DNA of 64,000 nucleotides, from positions 38,400-102,399 of the forward strand of contig NZ_AUMJ01000017.1 of NCBI RefSeq assembly GCF_000430625.1, written 5' to 3'. Both the position numbers and the translations under genes were made by a program. The first letter of the stretch is position 1. Each line of letters opens with the position of its first letter. This stretch comes from Aneurinibacillus terranovensis DSM 18919. Lineage in GTDB: Bacteria > Bacillota > Bacilli > Aneurinibacillales > Aneurinibacillaceae. Shown piece after piece: positions 8,077-17,716 of the stretch. The notes under the pieces were generated by a model. That model saw only the letters and a program-made list of their open reading frames with translations, had not been told where the DNA came from and did not search any database.

Positions 8077-10116
8077 TTATCCCTCCCTCTTAATTTGAAT
8101 ATTCCGGTAGGCATCCATTTCGACGCGGTACCCTGGTGGAACCACCGTGGTTGAACTTGGATCCTCAATGATCGCCGGTCCCACCTTCATATGGCCAAAT
8201 TGCAAATGCTGGGTTGTGTAGACCGGTGTCTCGATCACTTCCCCATTCCAAACGGTTTGCTTTACCATCCGCTCAATAAGTTGTCCTTGAGCCTTTTCTT
8301 GACTACTACTCATCTGAAGCTTGTCTAGTTCTCCATAACCAGCAACCCTTAGGTTCACGACTTCCACCGTTCCTTTCGGATTGTTATGCCCATAAATCCT
8401 CAGATGCATATCGTGGAATAAACCGGTAAGCTTGATAAGGTTTTCTTCCCAATTCTTGGAGGGATCAAACACAAAAGGCACATTTACGGTATATTCCTGT
8501 CCTACATAACGCATATCTGCACTTCGATAGAATACTCTATCTTTTTCTGCTATATTTTGTTGTGCAAGAATGGTAGAAGCCTCGTCTTCCATTCCTTTAT
8601 ATAATTCTTCCGTTGTATCATGAGCCATATCCGAAACAATATGTACAAAGTTCCGAACTGCATCATAACGAATTTCTGTCTGCAGCATTCCCCATGCAGA
8701 GAATGTTCCGGCTTCAGTAGGAATTAGCACTTTTTGGATGCCTAACAATTCTGCAATGAATACAGCATGCATGGGTCCTGCCCCTCCAAATGCAACTATG
8801 ACAAAATCTCTCGGATCTATTCCTTTTTTGACCGTTAAAGTGCGAATAGCATCGGCCATTTTGGCATTGGCAATCGCACATATTCCCTCAGCTGTTTCCA
8901 TCACGCTAAGCCCCAATTGATCGGCTACAGATTTGACAGCCTGATAAGCGGCTTCTTTATCCAGCTGCATTTCTCCACCTAAGAAACCATGTTCGTCGAT
9001 TCTCCCTAACACCAAATTCGCATCGGACACGGTAGGTTGTGTCCCACCTCGTCGATAACAGGCTGGCCCAGGATTGGATCCGGCGCTCCGAGGGCCTACC
9101 CGCAAACCTCCGTTTTCTATCCAGGCGATTGATCCTCCGCCCGCTCCAACAGTGTGAATATTGACCATTGGAGTGAGAATAGGAAATCCTTCCATTTGCG
9201 TTTCAGCCGTAACATCCGGTTTTCCGTCAATAATGAGACTGACATCAAAACTCGTCCCACCCATATCCACACAAATGAGGTTACGGTAATCCGTCAGTTC
9301 ACCTATATTTATTCCACCTATGGCTCCACCTACTGGTCCGGACATCAAGGTTTGGATTGGAAGATCTTTTGCGATTTCCGAGGTCATAACACCGCCATTG
9401 GATTGCATGATGTAAACGTCGTTTTCAAGTCCTCTTTTTTTCGTTTCCTTCTCAAGTTTAGTCAAATAGTTTCTTACAATAGGTGCGACATAAGAATTAA
9501 TGACGGTCGTACTTGTTCTTTCATATTCCCGCCATTCACGGGCAATTTCATGAGAAAGTGAAACAGGAATATCGATTCCCTTCTTTTGGAATGCTTCTTT
9601 GATGATGAGTTCATGTTTCGGGTTTTTATATGCGTGCAACAGACATACGGCAACCGAATTGTAACCCTTTTCAATAACCTGATTGATGATCGGATCCAAA
9701 GCTTCACCTTCTAGCGCCTTTTCGATAGATCCATCAACCAAGATTCTCTCGGGGATTTCAAAAATATCCCTCCGTTTAACTAACGGTTTAGGCTTTCGAT
9801 AGGTAATGCTGTACATTTCTACTCGGTTTGCTCTTGCTATTTCATAAACATCACGAAAACCTTCGGTTACCAGAAGTGCGACATTAGCCCCTTTCCTTTC
9901 TAAAAACGCATTAAGCCCTGCGGTTGTCCCATGAACAAAGTATTCAATATCCTCTAAATTACCTGCTAGTTTTTCAATCCCTTCGATGACTCCCTCCGCC
10001 TGGTTATCCAGTGTGGTGAGAACCTTCCCCGTTTTATAAGTACCTTCTTGTTTATCAAAAAGAACTAAATCCGTAAATGTACCACCGATGTCAATAGCTA
10101 GACGGTACCGCTTCAT
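8077..10116 (-). CDS. Hydantoinase A / oxoprolinase family subunit (copy 1)
   Basis: 679 residues with an ASKHA-type ATPase fold. The N-terminal Hydant_A_N domain shows AIDIGGTFTDLVLF (phosphate-binding loop), HGTTAGLNAFLERKG and EGFRDVYEIARANR. The main domain shows CVDMGGTSFDVSLI, VGAGGGSIAW and GPRSAGSNPGPACYRRGG. It couples ATP hydrolysis to opening a cyclic amide together with HyuB. ATG 10116 is chosen over an upstream in-frame ATG because GAGGGGG stands directly before it. First gene of a three-gene operon hyuA-hyuB-DUF3830 with a good promoter at 10195-10222. Confidence 0.93.
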   Translation of the reverse strand: MKRYRLAIDIGGTFTDLVLFDKQEGTYKTGKVLTTLDNQAEGVIEGIEKLAGNLEDIEYFVHGTTAGLNAFLERKGANVALLVTEGFRDVYEIARANRVEMYSITYRKPKPLVKRRDIFEIPERILVDGSIEKALEGEALDPIINQVIEKGYNSVAVCLLHAYKNPKHELIIKEAFQKKGIDIPVSLSHEIAREWREYERTSTTVINSYVAPIVRNYLTKLEKETKKRGLENDVYIMQSNGGVMTSEIAKDLPIQTLMSGPVGGAIGGINIGELTDYRNLICVDMGGTSFDVSLIIDGKPDVTAETQMEGFPILTPMVNIHTVGAGGGSIAWIENGGLRVGPRSAGSNPGPACYRRGGTQPTVSDANLVLGRIDEHGFLGGEMQLDKEAAYQAVKSVADQLGLSVMETAEGICAIANAKMADAIRTLTVKKGIDPRDFVIVAFGGAGPMHAVFIAELLGIQKVLIPTEAGTFSAWGMLQTEIRYDAVRNFVHIVSDMAHDTTEELYKGMEDEASTILAQQNIAEKDRVFYRSADMRYVGQEYTVNVPFVFDPSKNWEENLIKLTGLFHDMHLRIYGHNNPKGTVEVVNLRVAGYGELDKLQMSSSQEKAQGQLIERMVKQTVWNGEVIETPVYTTQHLQFGHMKVGPAIIEDPSSTTVVPPGYRVEMDAYRNIQIKREG

Positions 10117-10194
10117 ATAAACCCCCTCATTATAAAGTATATCTTCAATTTTATTAATATAATTCAAGTATCACTTCAATTATATTGTAGAAAT

Positions 10195-10222
10195 ATTATA
10201 CTACATGGTTTGAATATTGCAA
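10195..10222 (-). promoter_or_regulatory. Promoter of the hyuA1 operon
   Basis: On the complement strand TTGCAA, a 16-base spacer and TATAAT are followed about 75 bases later by the hyuA start. It fits the vegetative sigma-A consensus well. The leader has AT-rich repeats but no clear operator. Confidence 0.55.
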
Positions 10223-10473
10223 ATATTAAAATCTAGATGCTTGATTTATACCATTCATCCCTAGAGTTATGCTCCCTACTAATAAACTTTAGTAGGGACT
10301 CTATTACGAAGCTGATGCCAACCTCAAAGGTTTTCTTCTCACAATAAGAGAAAAAGCTCCTATCTTTAGGTGATAGAGATTGTTATCCTCGATTCTAAAA
10401 ATAGGAACTTATTATTCAGACATCTGCAAGTTAACAGGACAATGTTTGTGAAATCCACTAAGAACAGAATGTA
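10223..10473. other. Intergenic stretch with hairpins
   Basis: No gene. A strong hairpin at 10272-10299 (CCCTACTAA / TTAGTAGGG) lacks a U-tract and may end the PRODH-P5CDH transcript. A second weak hairpin with AAGAGAA-type arms lies near 10340-10385. The rest looks unremarkable. Confidence 0.5.
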
Positions 10474-11704
10474 CTACACTTTACGTGATGTTACCTTTGG
10501 TTGAGTAAATAATAATAAGTAGTCATAGCCACCTGCTTTTGAATCCGTTCCAGACATGTTGAAACCGCCGAATGGATGAACACCGACTAAAGCTCCTGTA
10601 CATTTGCGGTTAACATACAAATTCCGCAATGCATCATCTCAAGCGCTGCAGCGATACGGACTTCGTCATTCGAGAAGAACGATCCGGTTAAGCCGAATTC
10701 GGTATCATTATACATATTGATCGCTTGTTGCCAATCCTTGGCTTTGGCAATGGCCAAAACGGGGACGAAGATTTCCTCTTGCATAATACGAGCTCTTCCA
10801 TCAACATCTGCAAAAACAGTGGGTTGAATGTAATACCCGTTCCCTTCGGCTTTGCCGCCGCCTGTCAGTAAACGTCCCTCTACCTTTCCCAGTTCGATGT
10901 ATTCCAGAATTTTGTCATATGAATTCTTATCTATCACAGGACCTACTGGAGCGTTTTGTTCCGGAAGCCCCACTTTAAGGTCGTGAGTTAACTCCCAGGT
11001 AAACCTATTTTTTTCATTAAATAGATAAAATTGTACGCAATAACAGGAGTAGTGGAAGCCGGTTTTAGTAATACTGTATTTCCTGCTACAATAGCAGCAC
11101 TAGTCATTCCTACGCAAATAGCCAGAGGAAAATTCCAAGGAGGAATGATTACCCCGACACCAAGCGGGATGTAACTTAATAGATTATCTTCTTCGTCTAT
11201 TTTAACCAGTGGTTGGCGAAGATTCGTTTCACTTAAACGAATGATTTCTCTGGCATAGAACTCCAAAAAATCAATTGCTTCAGCTGTATCGGCATCCGCT
11301 TATGCTTAATTCTTCCCTGCTTCATACACCATTAGTGCAGAAAATTCATGCTTGCGGGCACGCATCAATGCCGCTGCTTTAAACAGATATTCAGCGCGTT
11401 CGGCAGCCGGAACCTTCTTCCATGCTTCGAATGTATTCAAAGCAACTTGCATGGCACGTTCGGCCAAATCGGTGTTGGCCTTGCTGACACGGCCAATGAT
11501 TTCATCCACATTGCCAGGATTAATAGAAACGATTTTGGCGTCTGTCATAACTTGATCCGATCCGATATGAAGCGGGTATTCGCGCCCTAGTCCTGCTTTT
11601 ACTTTCGCCAACGCAGCCTCCATGGCCAACTTATTTACTTCAATGGAAAAATCGATGAAAGGTTCATTTACAAAAGGCTTGATCGTATTTAGTAATGTAC
11701 TCAT
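10474..11704 (-). pseudogene. pruA: 1-pyrroline-5-carboxylate dehydrogenase pseudogene
   Basis: Aldehyde dehydrogenase of the P5CDH (RocA/PruA) type, which would oxidise P5C to glutamate. The N-terminus (NTIKPFVNEPFIDF) and the fold segment [19 protein letters not shown] are clear. Two stops replace the expected W and E in [12 protein letters not shown] at about 11306-11312. After KIGLPGS the sequence jumps to KVGLPEQNAPVGPVID, so roughly 100 residues with the catalytic Cys and Glu are deleted. The C-terminus ([28 protein letters not shown]) is frameshifted to the stop at 10474. It lies 21 bp downstream of intact proline dehydrogenase; the pair once formed a complete proline-to-glutamate module. 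Confidence 0.88.
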
Positions 11705-11725
11705 TGAACTTCCCTCTTCTCAACA

Positions 11726-12640
11726 TTATTTGAATATATTTTTAAGCACGAACCAAGCATTGGCTGGGCGTTCAGCCAAACGTCTCATGAAATAACCAAA
11801 CCAATCGATGCCGTAGGGGACATACACGCGAACCTTGTATCCCTCATCAACGAGCTGTTTTTGTAAATCCTCACAGATGCCATAAAGCATTTGGAATTCA
11901 AACTGATCTCTGGATACTTTTCTGTTTTCAACAAAAGTTTTGGTTTGATTGATAATTTCCACATCATGACTCGCAATGGCGGTGTAATTACCGTTTGATA
12001 AATGCATCTGAATGATTTTAACATAGTTTTCATCTACATCTTTTTTAATCGGAAACGCTACCTCAGAAGACTCCTTGTAGGCTCCTTTCACTAAACGTAG
12101 ATTTGCATGGAGTTCATTCAAATCTTTGATATCTTGTTCCGTTCTGTACAGATAGGCCTGAATAACAATTCCCACATTGTCATACTCTTGGCGAAGTTCA
12201 CGGTAAATATCCAAGGATACTTGACAGTGGTCGTAGTCTTCCATATCAATCCTGACAAAGTTTCCGTACATTCTTGCCCTGTCCAAGATTCTTCTCATAT
12301 TTTTCATACAAAGAACCCTGCTGATATCCAATCCAAGCGAGGTCATTTTTAGCGAAAGATTGGAATCGACCCCAGCCTTTGCAATCGCATCCAGTGTTTT
12401 GATGCACATGGCGGCGGATTCATTAGCCTCTTCCTCGCTAAACACAAACTCTCCCAAATGATCTAATGTAACTACCTTACCTTCTTTATTCAATTGACGA
12501 ACCGATTCAATCGCTTGCTCGATGGTGCTTCCAGCAACAAATCGGGATGCTCCGAATTTCAACCCATATTTTTTAGCTAACCGATTGGCAGACGGACTTT
12601 TGCCTAAAGACTGAAAAAAGTTTCTCATTAATACTTCCAT
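11726..12640 (-). CDS. Proline dehydrogenase
   Basis: 304-residue monofunctional FAD-dependent PRODH with a TIM-barrel, oxidising L-proline to 1-pyrroline-5-carboxylate and passing electrons to the quinone pool. Seen: SLKMTSLGLDIS, FVRIDMEDYDHC, NLRLVKGAYKES, IASHDVEIIN and the family tail VPYGIDWFGYFMRRLAERPAN, which binds substrate and flavin. Length is typical of Bacillus PutB/FadM. The start has GAGGGG upstream. It follows HyuB2 on the same strand (56 bp gap) and precedes the broken P5CDH. Placement at the tail of a hydantoinase/prolidase operon suggests proline is a product of that pathway (inference). Confidence 0.92.
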   Translation of the reverse strand: MEVLMRNFFQSLGKSPSANRLAKKYGLKFGASRFVAGSTIEQAIESVRQLNKEGKVVTLDHLGEFVFSEEEANESAAMCIKTLDAIAKAGVDSNLSLKMTSLGLDISRVLCMKNMRRILDRARMYGNFVRIDMEDYDHCQVSLDIYRELRQEYDNVGIVIQAYLYRTEQDIKDLNELHANLRLVKGAYKESSEVAFPIKKDVDENYVKIIQMHLSNGNYTAIASHDVEIINQTKTFVENRKVSRDQFEFQMLYGICEDLQKQLVDEGYKVRVYVPYGIDWFGYFMRRLAERPANAWFVLKNIFK

Positions 12641-12696
12641 ATAGACAACCCCTCATTAGAACTGTGTGCGTAATCGGTGACAACGGGAGGATTTTA

Positions 12697-14454
12697 TTAT
12701 TCACTGTCCTCTTTTTGCCGTGCATGCGTAACCCCTACCATGTTAAATGTATGTGGATCCAAAATGACTCCATAGATTTCTTTCGCCTGTTTCACTGAAA
12801 TATAGCCATTTTTGGCATCCAAGGATACTTTATCGACTGGGCGATGAAGTGGATTGCCGTATCCTCCGCCTGTTCCGGTAATCAATCGTACTACCTCCCC
12901 TTTACGCAGCGGAAAACGCGCATATTTACCAAATGGCCCAGCGACTTCTCCGTTTGTTTTTACGATTTCAAATTCGTTGCGGGATCCGTCATATCCACCG
13001 TTAATGCCCCATGGAAGGAATTTATGGCGACCGAAAGTAGCTGTTACCGTTTGACCATCAGATAGCGCGCGATAAGAACGGATACATCCCGAACCGCCGC
13101 GATATTCCCCACCACCGGCGCCGTCCGTGCGAAGACTGTATTCATCAATTAAAATCCCATAACGAGTTTCAGCTACTTCCACTGGTACGTTATATGTTTC
13201 ACCGTCAAACACACAGAATTGTCCTGCTGCCCCGTCCAAGCCATTACCGGCTCCCCAACCGCCAGCAGTAGGCTCCACAGTCAAGAAAGGTTCGTTTGTA
13301 TCTGGATGAATACCGCATAGCACCACTCCGCACACAGACAAAAAATGTCCGGCGTTCAAACGTTGAGGGACTGCAGGTGCCAGAGCTTTCCACACCAGGT
13401 CAGCACCGTAAAGAGTCGTTTCCCAATAGGTCGATACGGCAGCGGGACGCTCGGCAGAGAAAATGGAACGCTCGTCAACAATGACTTTTAATGGGCGGAA
13501 CACTCCGTCGTTGACGTCTTGAGAAGGATTCGTTACCGCTAAGAAAATAGTGCGTGCCGCTGATACCAAGCCAGTGTAGGAACAATTCACCGGACCTAAT
13601 ACTTGCGGGTGGCTGCCGCGGAAGTCACAGATGAACTCATCATCAGTGATTGTCACCTTGACTTGTACGGGGAAAGGTCCATTTCCCACACCGTCGTCAT
13701 CGATAAAGTCCTTTGCTTCATATGTCCCTTTCGGTAGTTTGGAAATTTCTTTAATCGCCAATTGTTCACCATGACTTAACAGATGATCAATCGAATCCAA
13801 CACGACTGTTTTGCTGTATTTTTCACAAAGTTCAAGGAATCGCTTCTCACCGGTTCGAAGAGCCGCTACTTGAGCCCACATATCTCCAAGGGATAAATCG
13901 GGAAAACGCACATTGGATGCCGTTAGATCCACTAAGGCCTGATTGATTTTTCCTTCATTAAATAGCTTCACACAAGGGAATTGTAGACCCTCCTGGTAGA
14001 TTTCCGTGGAATCTGTGGTCCATGAGCCTGGATCTTTACCCCCTACTTCCGTCCAGTGAGCTTTGTTTGCAGAGAAAGCCACTAGTTCTCCTTCATAAAA
14101 GATCGGCATCAAAAGCCCTACATCCGACAAGTGAGAACCGCCGCCACCGTAAGGATCATTGATGATGATGATATCGCCGGGCTTAAGTTCGCCTTCTTTT
14201 CCGAATTTCTCAAGAGCTTGTTTGACCATAAAGGTTAACATGCCAATAAACCCGGTGACTCCGTTTCCCTGGGTGAGAAGTTGGCCTTTGGCATCGGTTA
14301 GACCACTCGCAAAGTCAAGTACTTCATAAATAATGGGACTCATGGATGTCCTTGCCAGCGTATGAAACATCTCTTCGCCGATGGCAATCAAGGAATCTTT
14401 TACGATTTCGAGTGTAAATTGGTCACGTTTACGTAGTACTTCCGTTTCAATCAT
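12697..14454 (-). CDS. Hydantoinase B / oxoprolinase family subunit (copy 2)
   Basis: 585 residues, HyuB family: INDPYGGGGSHLSDVGLLMPIF, AHWTEVGGKDPGSWTTDSTEIYQEG, and the end GTGGGYGNPLHRPVDK. By eye nearly nine in ten residues match HyuB at 15970, so the two are recent duplicates. The duplicated block includes the preceding stop and ribosome site: both genes start after GGGGGTGTAA-(A/C)-GAAATG. Here that GGGGGTGTAA is the end of the M24 peptidase gene. ATG 14454 is preferred over an upstream in-frame ATG that lies inside the previous gene. There is no HyuA of its own next to it, so it may share HyuA2. Confidence 0.9.
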   Translation of the reverse strand: MIETEVLRKRDQFTLEIVKDSLIAIGEEMFHTLARTSMSPIIYEVLDFASGLTDAKGQLLTQGNGVTGFIGMLTFMVKQALEKFGKEGELKPGDIIIINDPYGGGGSHLSDVGLLMPIFYEGELVAFSANKAHWTEVGGKDPGSWTTDSTEIYQEGLQFPCVKLFNEGKINQALVDLTASNVRFPDLSLGDMWAQVAALRTGEKRFLELCEKYSKTVVLDSIDHLLSHGEQLAIKEISKLPKGTYEAKDFIDDDGVGNGPFPVQVKVTITDDEFICDFRGSHPQVLGPVNCSYTGLVSAARTIFLAVTNPSQDVNDGVFRPLKVIVDERSIFSAERPAAVSTYWETTLYGADLVWKALAPAVPQRLNAGHFLSVCGVVLCGIHPDTNEPFLTVEPTAGGWGAGNGLDGAAGQFCVFDGETYNVPVEVAETRYGILIDEYSLRTDGAGGGEYRGGSGCIRSYRALSDGQTVTATFGRHKFLPWGINGGYDGSRNEFEIVKTNGEVAGPFGKYARFPLRKGEVVRLITGTGGGYGNPLHRPVDKVSLDAKNGYISVKQAKEIYGVILDPHTFNMVGVTHARQKEDSE

Positions 14455-14458
14455 TTCT

Positions 14459-15559
14459 TTACACCCCCAACTTTCCAGCACGAACCAGTTCGCGTGGATA
14501 ATGATTCAACCTCTCCGCACCATCCGCAGTAACAACGACAATATCCTCAATTCTTACGCCAAACTTTCCGCTCAAATAGATACCCGGTTCTACGCTGACT
14601 ACCATCCCTTCCTCCAGAAGCTGTTCATTGTTTGAAGTCAGGTAGGGTTCCTCGTGAACTTCAATCCCTAAACCATGGCCGGTGCGATGAGTGAAGAACT
14701 CCCCATAGCCGGCTTCCGAAATGATGTTTCGGGCCACTCGATCAATGTGTTTGAGTGAAACTCCGGGCCGGATCGCTTGGACGGCTTCGTCCTGCGCTCT
14801 GCGTACAACTTCATACACCTTAGCCATTTCTTCCGTTGGTTCCCCCATCACGATCGTGCGCGTCATGTCCGAGCAGTAGTGATCCTTGATTCCACCCATA
14901 TCAATCACAACCATATCCCCGTTTAAAATTACCGTGTCATCAGACTGGTGATGGGGAATCGCTCCGTTGGCTCCAGAACCGATTATGGGATTAAATGACA
15001 TTTGCTCTACGCCCTTTTCATGGAAAAGCCTTTTAATCTCCTTTACCAGATCCATTTCCTTCATCCCTGGTTTGGCGATGGAAATCACTTTCCCAATCAC
15101 TTGATCGGCAATGGCTCCCGACTTGCGCAAAAGGTCGATCTCTGTTGCATCTTTTCTTACGCGGAGAGCTCCGATCAATGGGGTACCTTTCACAAACGAT
15201 AGTTCTGTACGGATGGACATGAGGTCAATCAGTTTTTCACTTGGCCACTGATTATCAATAGAAATCATACCTTGTTGCGGTAAAAGGCTTGCAAGAATAT
15301 CTACTTCTGGGTCACCGTCCTTCCAAAAAACCAATTCCACTCCGTCCAAGGGTGAGATATCTTCCCTCGACATTTCATGAATCACTATGGATGAGGGCCC
15401 GGTTTTTGGAATGACTACGGCCTGAAGCCGTTCATGAGAATCCAGCCATGTACCTGTAAAATAGAAAAAATTCGCCGGAGAAGAAACAATCACCGCTTCC
15501 CATCCATTCTTGCCTAGTATCTCTTGTGCATTTTTCATTCTTTGTAAATATACGCTCAT
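14459..15559 (-). CDS. M24 family metallopeptidase (Xaa-Pro peptidase-like)
   Basis: 366 residues. An N-terminal creatinase/prolidase domain (~1-130) precedes a pita-bread M24 catalytic domain. The five metal ligands are visible: Asp in VVIDMGGIKD and SDMTRT, His in HRTGHGLGIEVHEE, Glu in SVEPGIY and Glu in GVRIEDIVVV. The family cleaves X-Pro bonds (prolidase, PepQ) or acts on creatine-like molecules. It has no signal peptide, so it is cytoplasmic. It lies between a cupin gene and HyuB2, with proline dehydrogenase two genes downstream; a prolidase step that frees proline fits this context (inference). GGGAGGAACG precedes the ATG. Confidence 0.9.
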   Translation of the reverse strand: MSVYLQRMKNAQEILGKNGWEAVIVSSPANFFYFTGTWLDSHERLQAVVIPKTGPSSIVIHEMSREDISPLDGVELVFWKDGDPEVDILASLLPQQGMISIDNQWPSEKLIDLMSIRTELSFVKGTPLIGALRVRKDATEIDLLRKSGAIADQVIGKVISIAKPGMKEMDLVKEIKRLFHEKGVEQMSFNPIIGSGANGAIPHHQSDDTVILNGDMVVIDMGGIKDHYCSDMTRTIVMGEPTEEMAKVYEVVRRAQDEAVQAIRPGVSLKHIDRVARNIISEAGYGEFFTHRTGHGLGIEVHEEPYLTSNNEQLLEEGMVVSVEPGIYLSGKFGVRIEDIVVVTADGAERLNHYPRELVRAGKLGV

Positions 15560-15584
15560 CCCGTTTCGTTCCTCCCTTTAAGGA

Positions 15585-15618
15585 ATGAGTGGGGCTGCCT
15601 CGAGACAACCCCACTCAT
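15585..15618 (-). terminator. Intra-operon hairpin between cupin and M24 genes
   Basis: ATGAGTGGGG and CCCCACTCAT pair perfectly (10 bp) just after the cupin stop. The only U-rich stretch is weak, so it may attenuate or protect transcript ends rather than fully terminate. Confidence 0.5.
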
Positions 15619-15621
15619 GAT

Positions 15622-15957
15622 TTATCGTTTTACTAGCACCCAAACGATTTCGCAATCCTCTTCCCCGTCATTGTAAGCCCAGTGGGCTTCTCCAGCAGGG
15701 ATAAGGGATGCATCTCCCGACTTCATACGATATTCTTGATCGCCAGTTCCCGATAGGATGGACCCTTTTATGACGATAGAATACTCATCCTCATCATGAC
15801 TCCCTGTTCCATTTAATGGAACCCTTCCTTCAGGAGGGATGGTTATCACGCCAAATTTGGCATTGCCTCCAGCAATATGTTCGTCCGTAAACAATGTCTT
15901 TAATGAAACAATGGGACGATCATCTGCTTTTACTGAATCAGTACTCACTATTATCAT
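15622..15957 (-). CDS. Small cupin-domain protein
   Basis: 111 residues forming a single cupin_2 barrel: GSHDEDEYSIVIKGSI (first motif, His and Glu metal ligands) and MKSGDASLIPAGEAHWAY (second motif with His). These small cupins may be metal-dependent isomerases, lyases or binding proteins; no specific reaction can be assigned. It lies 12 bp after the HyuB3 stop and before the M24 peptidase in the same operon, so it probably acts on an intermediate of the same pathway. No signal peptide. Confidence 0.85.
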   Translation of the reverse strand: MIIVSTDSVKADDRPIVSLKTLFTDEHIAGGNAKFGVITIPPEGRVPLNGTGSHDEDEYSIVIKGSILSGTGDQEYRMKSGDASLIPAGEAHWAYNDGEEDCEIVWVLVKR

Positions 15958-15969
15958 GTCTTTCCCCCT

Positions 15970-17712
15970 TTACACCAATTGGCGTTCTGGCGAAACGCCT
16001 TCCACCTCAAATGTATTTGGATTCAAAATCACCCCATAGATATCCTTGGCTTGTTCTACAGAAATATAACCATTTTTAGCATCCAAGGATACCTTGTCAA
16101 CCGGACGCTGAAGGGGATTCCCGTACCCTCCGCCAGTTGCGGTAATCAAACGAACCACATCGCCTTTATTGAGCGGGAAACGGGCATACTTCCCGAATGG
16201 GCCGGCAACTTCCCCATTTGCTTTGACAATTTCAAATTCGTTGCGGGATCCATCAAGTCCGCCGTTAAAGCCCCATGGAAGATATTTATGACGCCCGAAT
16301 GTAGCAGTAATTGTTTGCCCGTCCGTCATCGCACGGTAAGATCGGATACTTCCGGAACCTCCGCGATTTTCCCCGCCACCGGCACCGTCCGTACGGAGAC
16401 TGTATTCATCGATCATCACGCCGTAGCGTGTTTCCGCTACTTCCACTGGCACGTTATACGTTTCACCGTCGCCAATGCAGAATTGCCCTGCTGCTCCGTC
16501 CAAACCTTCCCCTGCACCCCAACCCCCAACGGATGGCTCAACAATCAGGAACGGTTCGCCTGAATCCTGATGAATACCAGAGAGAACCACGCCACAAACG
16601 GATAACAGGTGTCCAGCGTTTAAGCGGTGAGGAACAACTGGTGCGAGTGCTTTCCACACTAGGTCAGCTCCGTACAGCATCGTTTCCCAATAAGTCGATA
16701 CCGCAGCCGGACGTTCCGCAGAGAAAATGGAACGCTCATCAGCAATGATCTTCAATGGTCGAAATACTCCATCATTCGCATCTTGTGATGGGTTCGTGAC
16801 AGCCATGAAAATGGTGCGAACCGCGGATACCAATGCCGTGTACGAACAGTTCACCGGACCCAATACTTGCGGATGACTTCCACGGAAGTCGCAGATAAAT
16901 TCATCATCAGTGATCGTAACCTTAACCTGTACCTTGAAGGGCCCGTTTCCAATGCCGTCATCGTCAATGAAATCCATTGCTTCAAATGTGCCCTTCGGTA
17001 GTTTGGTAATTTCTTTAAGTGCCAATTGTTCACCATGGTTTAACAAATGATCAATGGAATCCATTACGACTTTCTTCGAATACTTATCACACAGTTCACG
17101 GAAGCGCTTTTCACCAGTCTTAAGAGCTGCTACTTGAGCCCACATATCCCCAAGGGATAAGTCCGGGAAGCGCACATTGGCTGCTGTCAGATCTACCAGG
17201 GCCTGATTGATTTTTCCTTCATTAAATAGCTTCACACAAGGGAACTGAAGACCTTCCTGGAAAATTTCCGTGGAATCAGTAGTCCATGAACCAGGATCTT
17301 TTCCTCCAACCTCTGTCCAGTGAGCCTTGTTGGCGGAGAAAGCCACCAATTCACCTTCATGGAAGATGGGCATGACCAGGCCAACATCGGATAAATGCGA
17401 TCCCCCTCCACCATAAGGATCATTGATGATAATAATATCGCCGGGCTTCAAGTCTCCATCATTTCCAAATTTTCGAAGGGTTTCCTTTACCATAAAGGTT
17501 AGCATTCCGATAAAACCGGTAACCCCGTTACCTTGGGTTAGAAGTTGGCCCTTTGAATCGGTTAGTCCACTAGCGAAGTCAAGCACTTCATAGATGATAG
17601 GACTCATTGAAGTCCGTGCTAATGTATGGAACATTTCTTCCCCAATTGCAACCAGCGAATCTTTTACAATCTCGAGTGTGAATTGGTCATATTTCACCTT
17701 TGTATCGATCAT
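15970..17712 (-). CDS. Hydantoinase B / oxoprolinase family subunit (copy 3)
   Basis: 580 residues, near-identical paralogue of the HyuB at 12697 (same motifs INDPYGGGGSHLSDVGL and GKDPGSWTTDSTEI). It starts 4 bases after the HyuA2 stop, with GGGGGTGTAACGAA as overlapping stop and ribosome site, so it is probably the original partner of HyuA2. Substitutions between the copies are scattered and conservative (for example KQALEKFGKEGE versus KETLRKFGNDGD), suggesting both are under selection, perhaps with different ring substrates. Confidence 0.92.
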   Translation of the reverse strand: MIDTKVKYDQFTLEIVKDSLVAIGEEMFHTLARTSMSPIIYEVLDFASGLTDSKGQLLTQGNGVTGFIGMLTFMVKETLRKFGNDGDLKPGDIIIINDPYGGGGSHLSDVGLVMPIFHEGELVAFSANKAHWTEVGGKDPGSWTTDSTEIFQEGLQFPCVKLFNEGKINQALVDLTAANVRFPDLSLGDMWAQVAALKTGEKRFRELCDKYSKKVVMDSIDHLLNHGEQLALKEITKLPKGTFEAMDFIDDDGIGNGPFKVQVKVTITDDEFICDFRGSHPQVLGPVNCSYTALVSAVRTIFMAVTNPSQDANDGVFRPLKIIADERSIFSAERPAAVSTYWETMLYGADLVWKALAPVVPHRLNAGHLLSVCGVVLSGIHQDSGEPFLIVEPSVGGWGAGEGLDGAAGQFCIGDGETYNVPVEVAETRYGVMIDEYSLRTDGAGGGENRGGSGSIRSYRAMTDGQTITATFGRHKYLPWGFNGGLDGSRNEFEIVKANGEVAGPFGKYARFPLNKGDVVRLITATGGGYGNPLQRPVDKVSLDAKNGYISVEQAKDIYGVILNPNTFEVEGVSPERQLV

Positions 17713-17716
17713 TTCG

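Noticed and set aside
9154..9561. Long open frame on the plus strand inside hyuA1
   Set aside because: Shadow of a well-supported minus-strand gene; no ribosome site and low-complexity, unfamilied protein.
15979..16748. Two overlapping plus-strand open frames inside hyuB3
   Set aside because: Antisense shadows of conserved HyuB codons; the equivalent region of the duplicate gene at 12.7 kb gives similar shadows.
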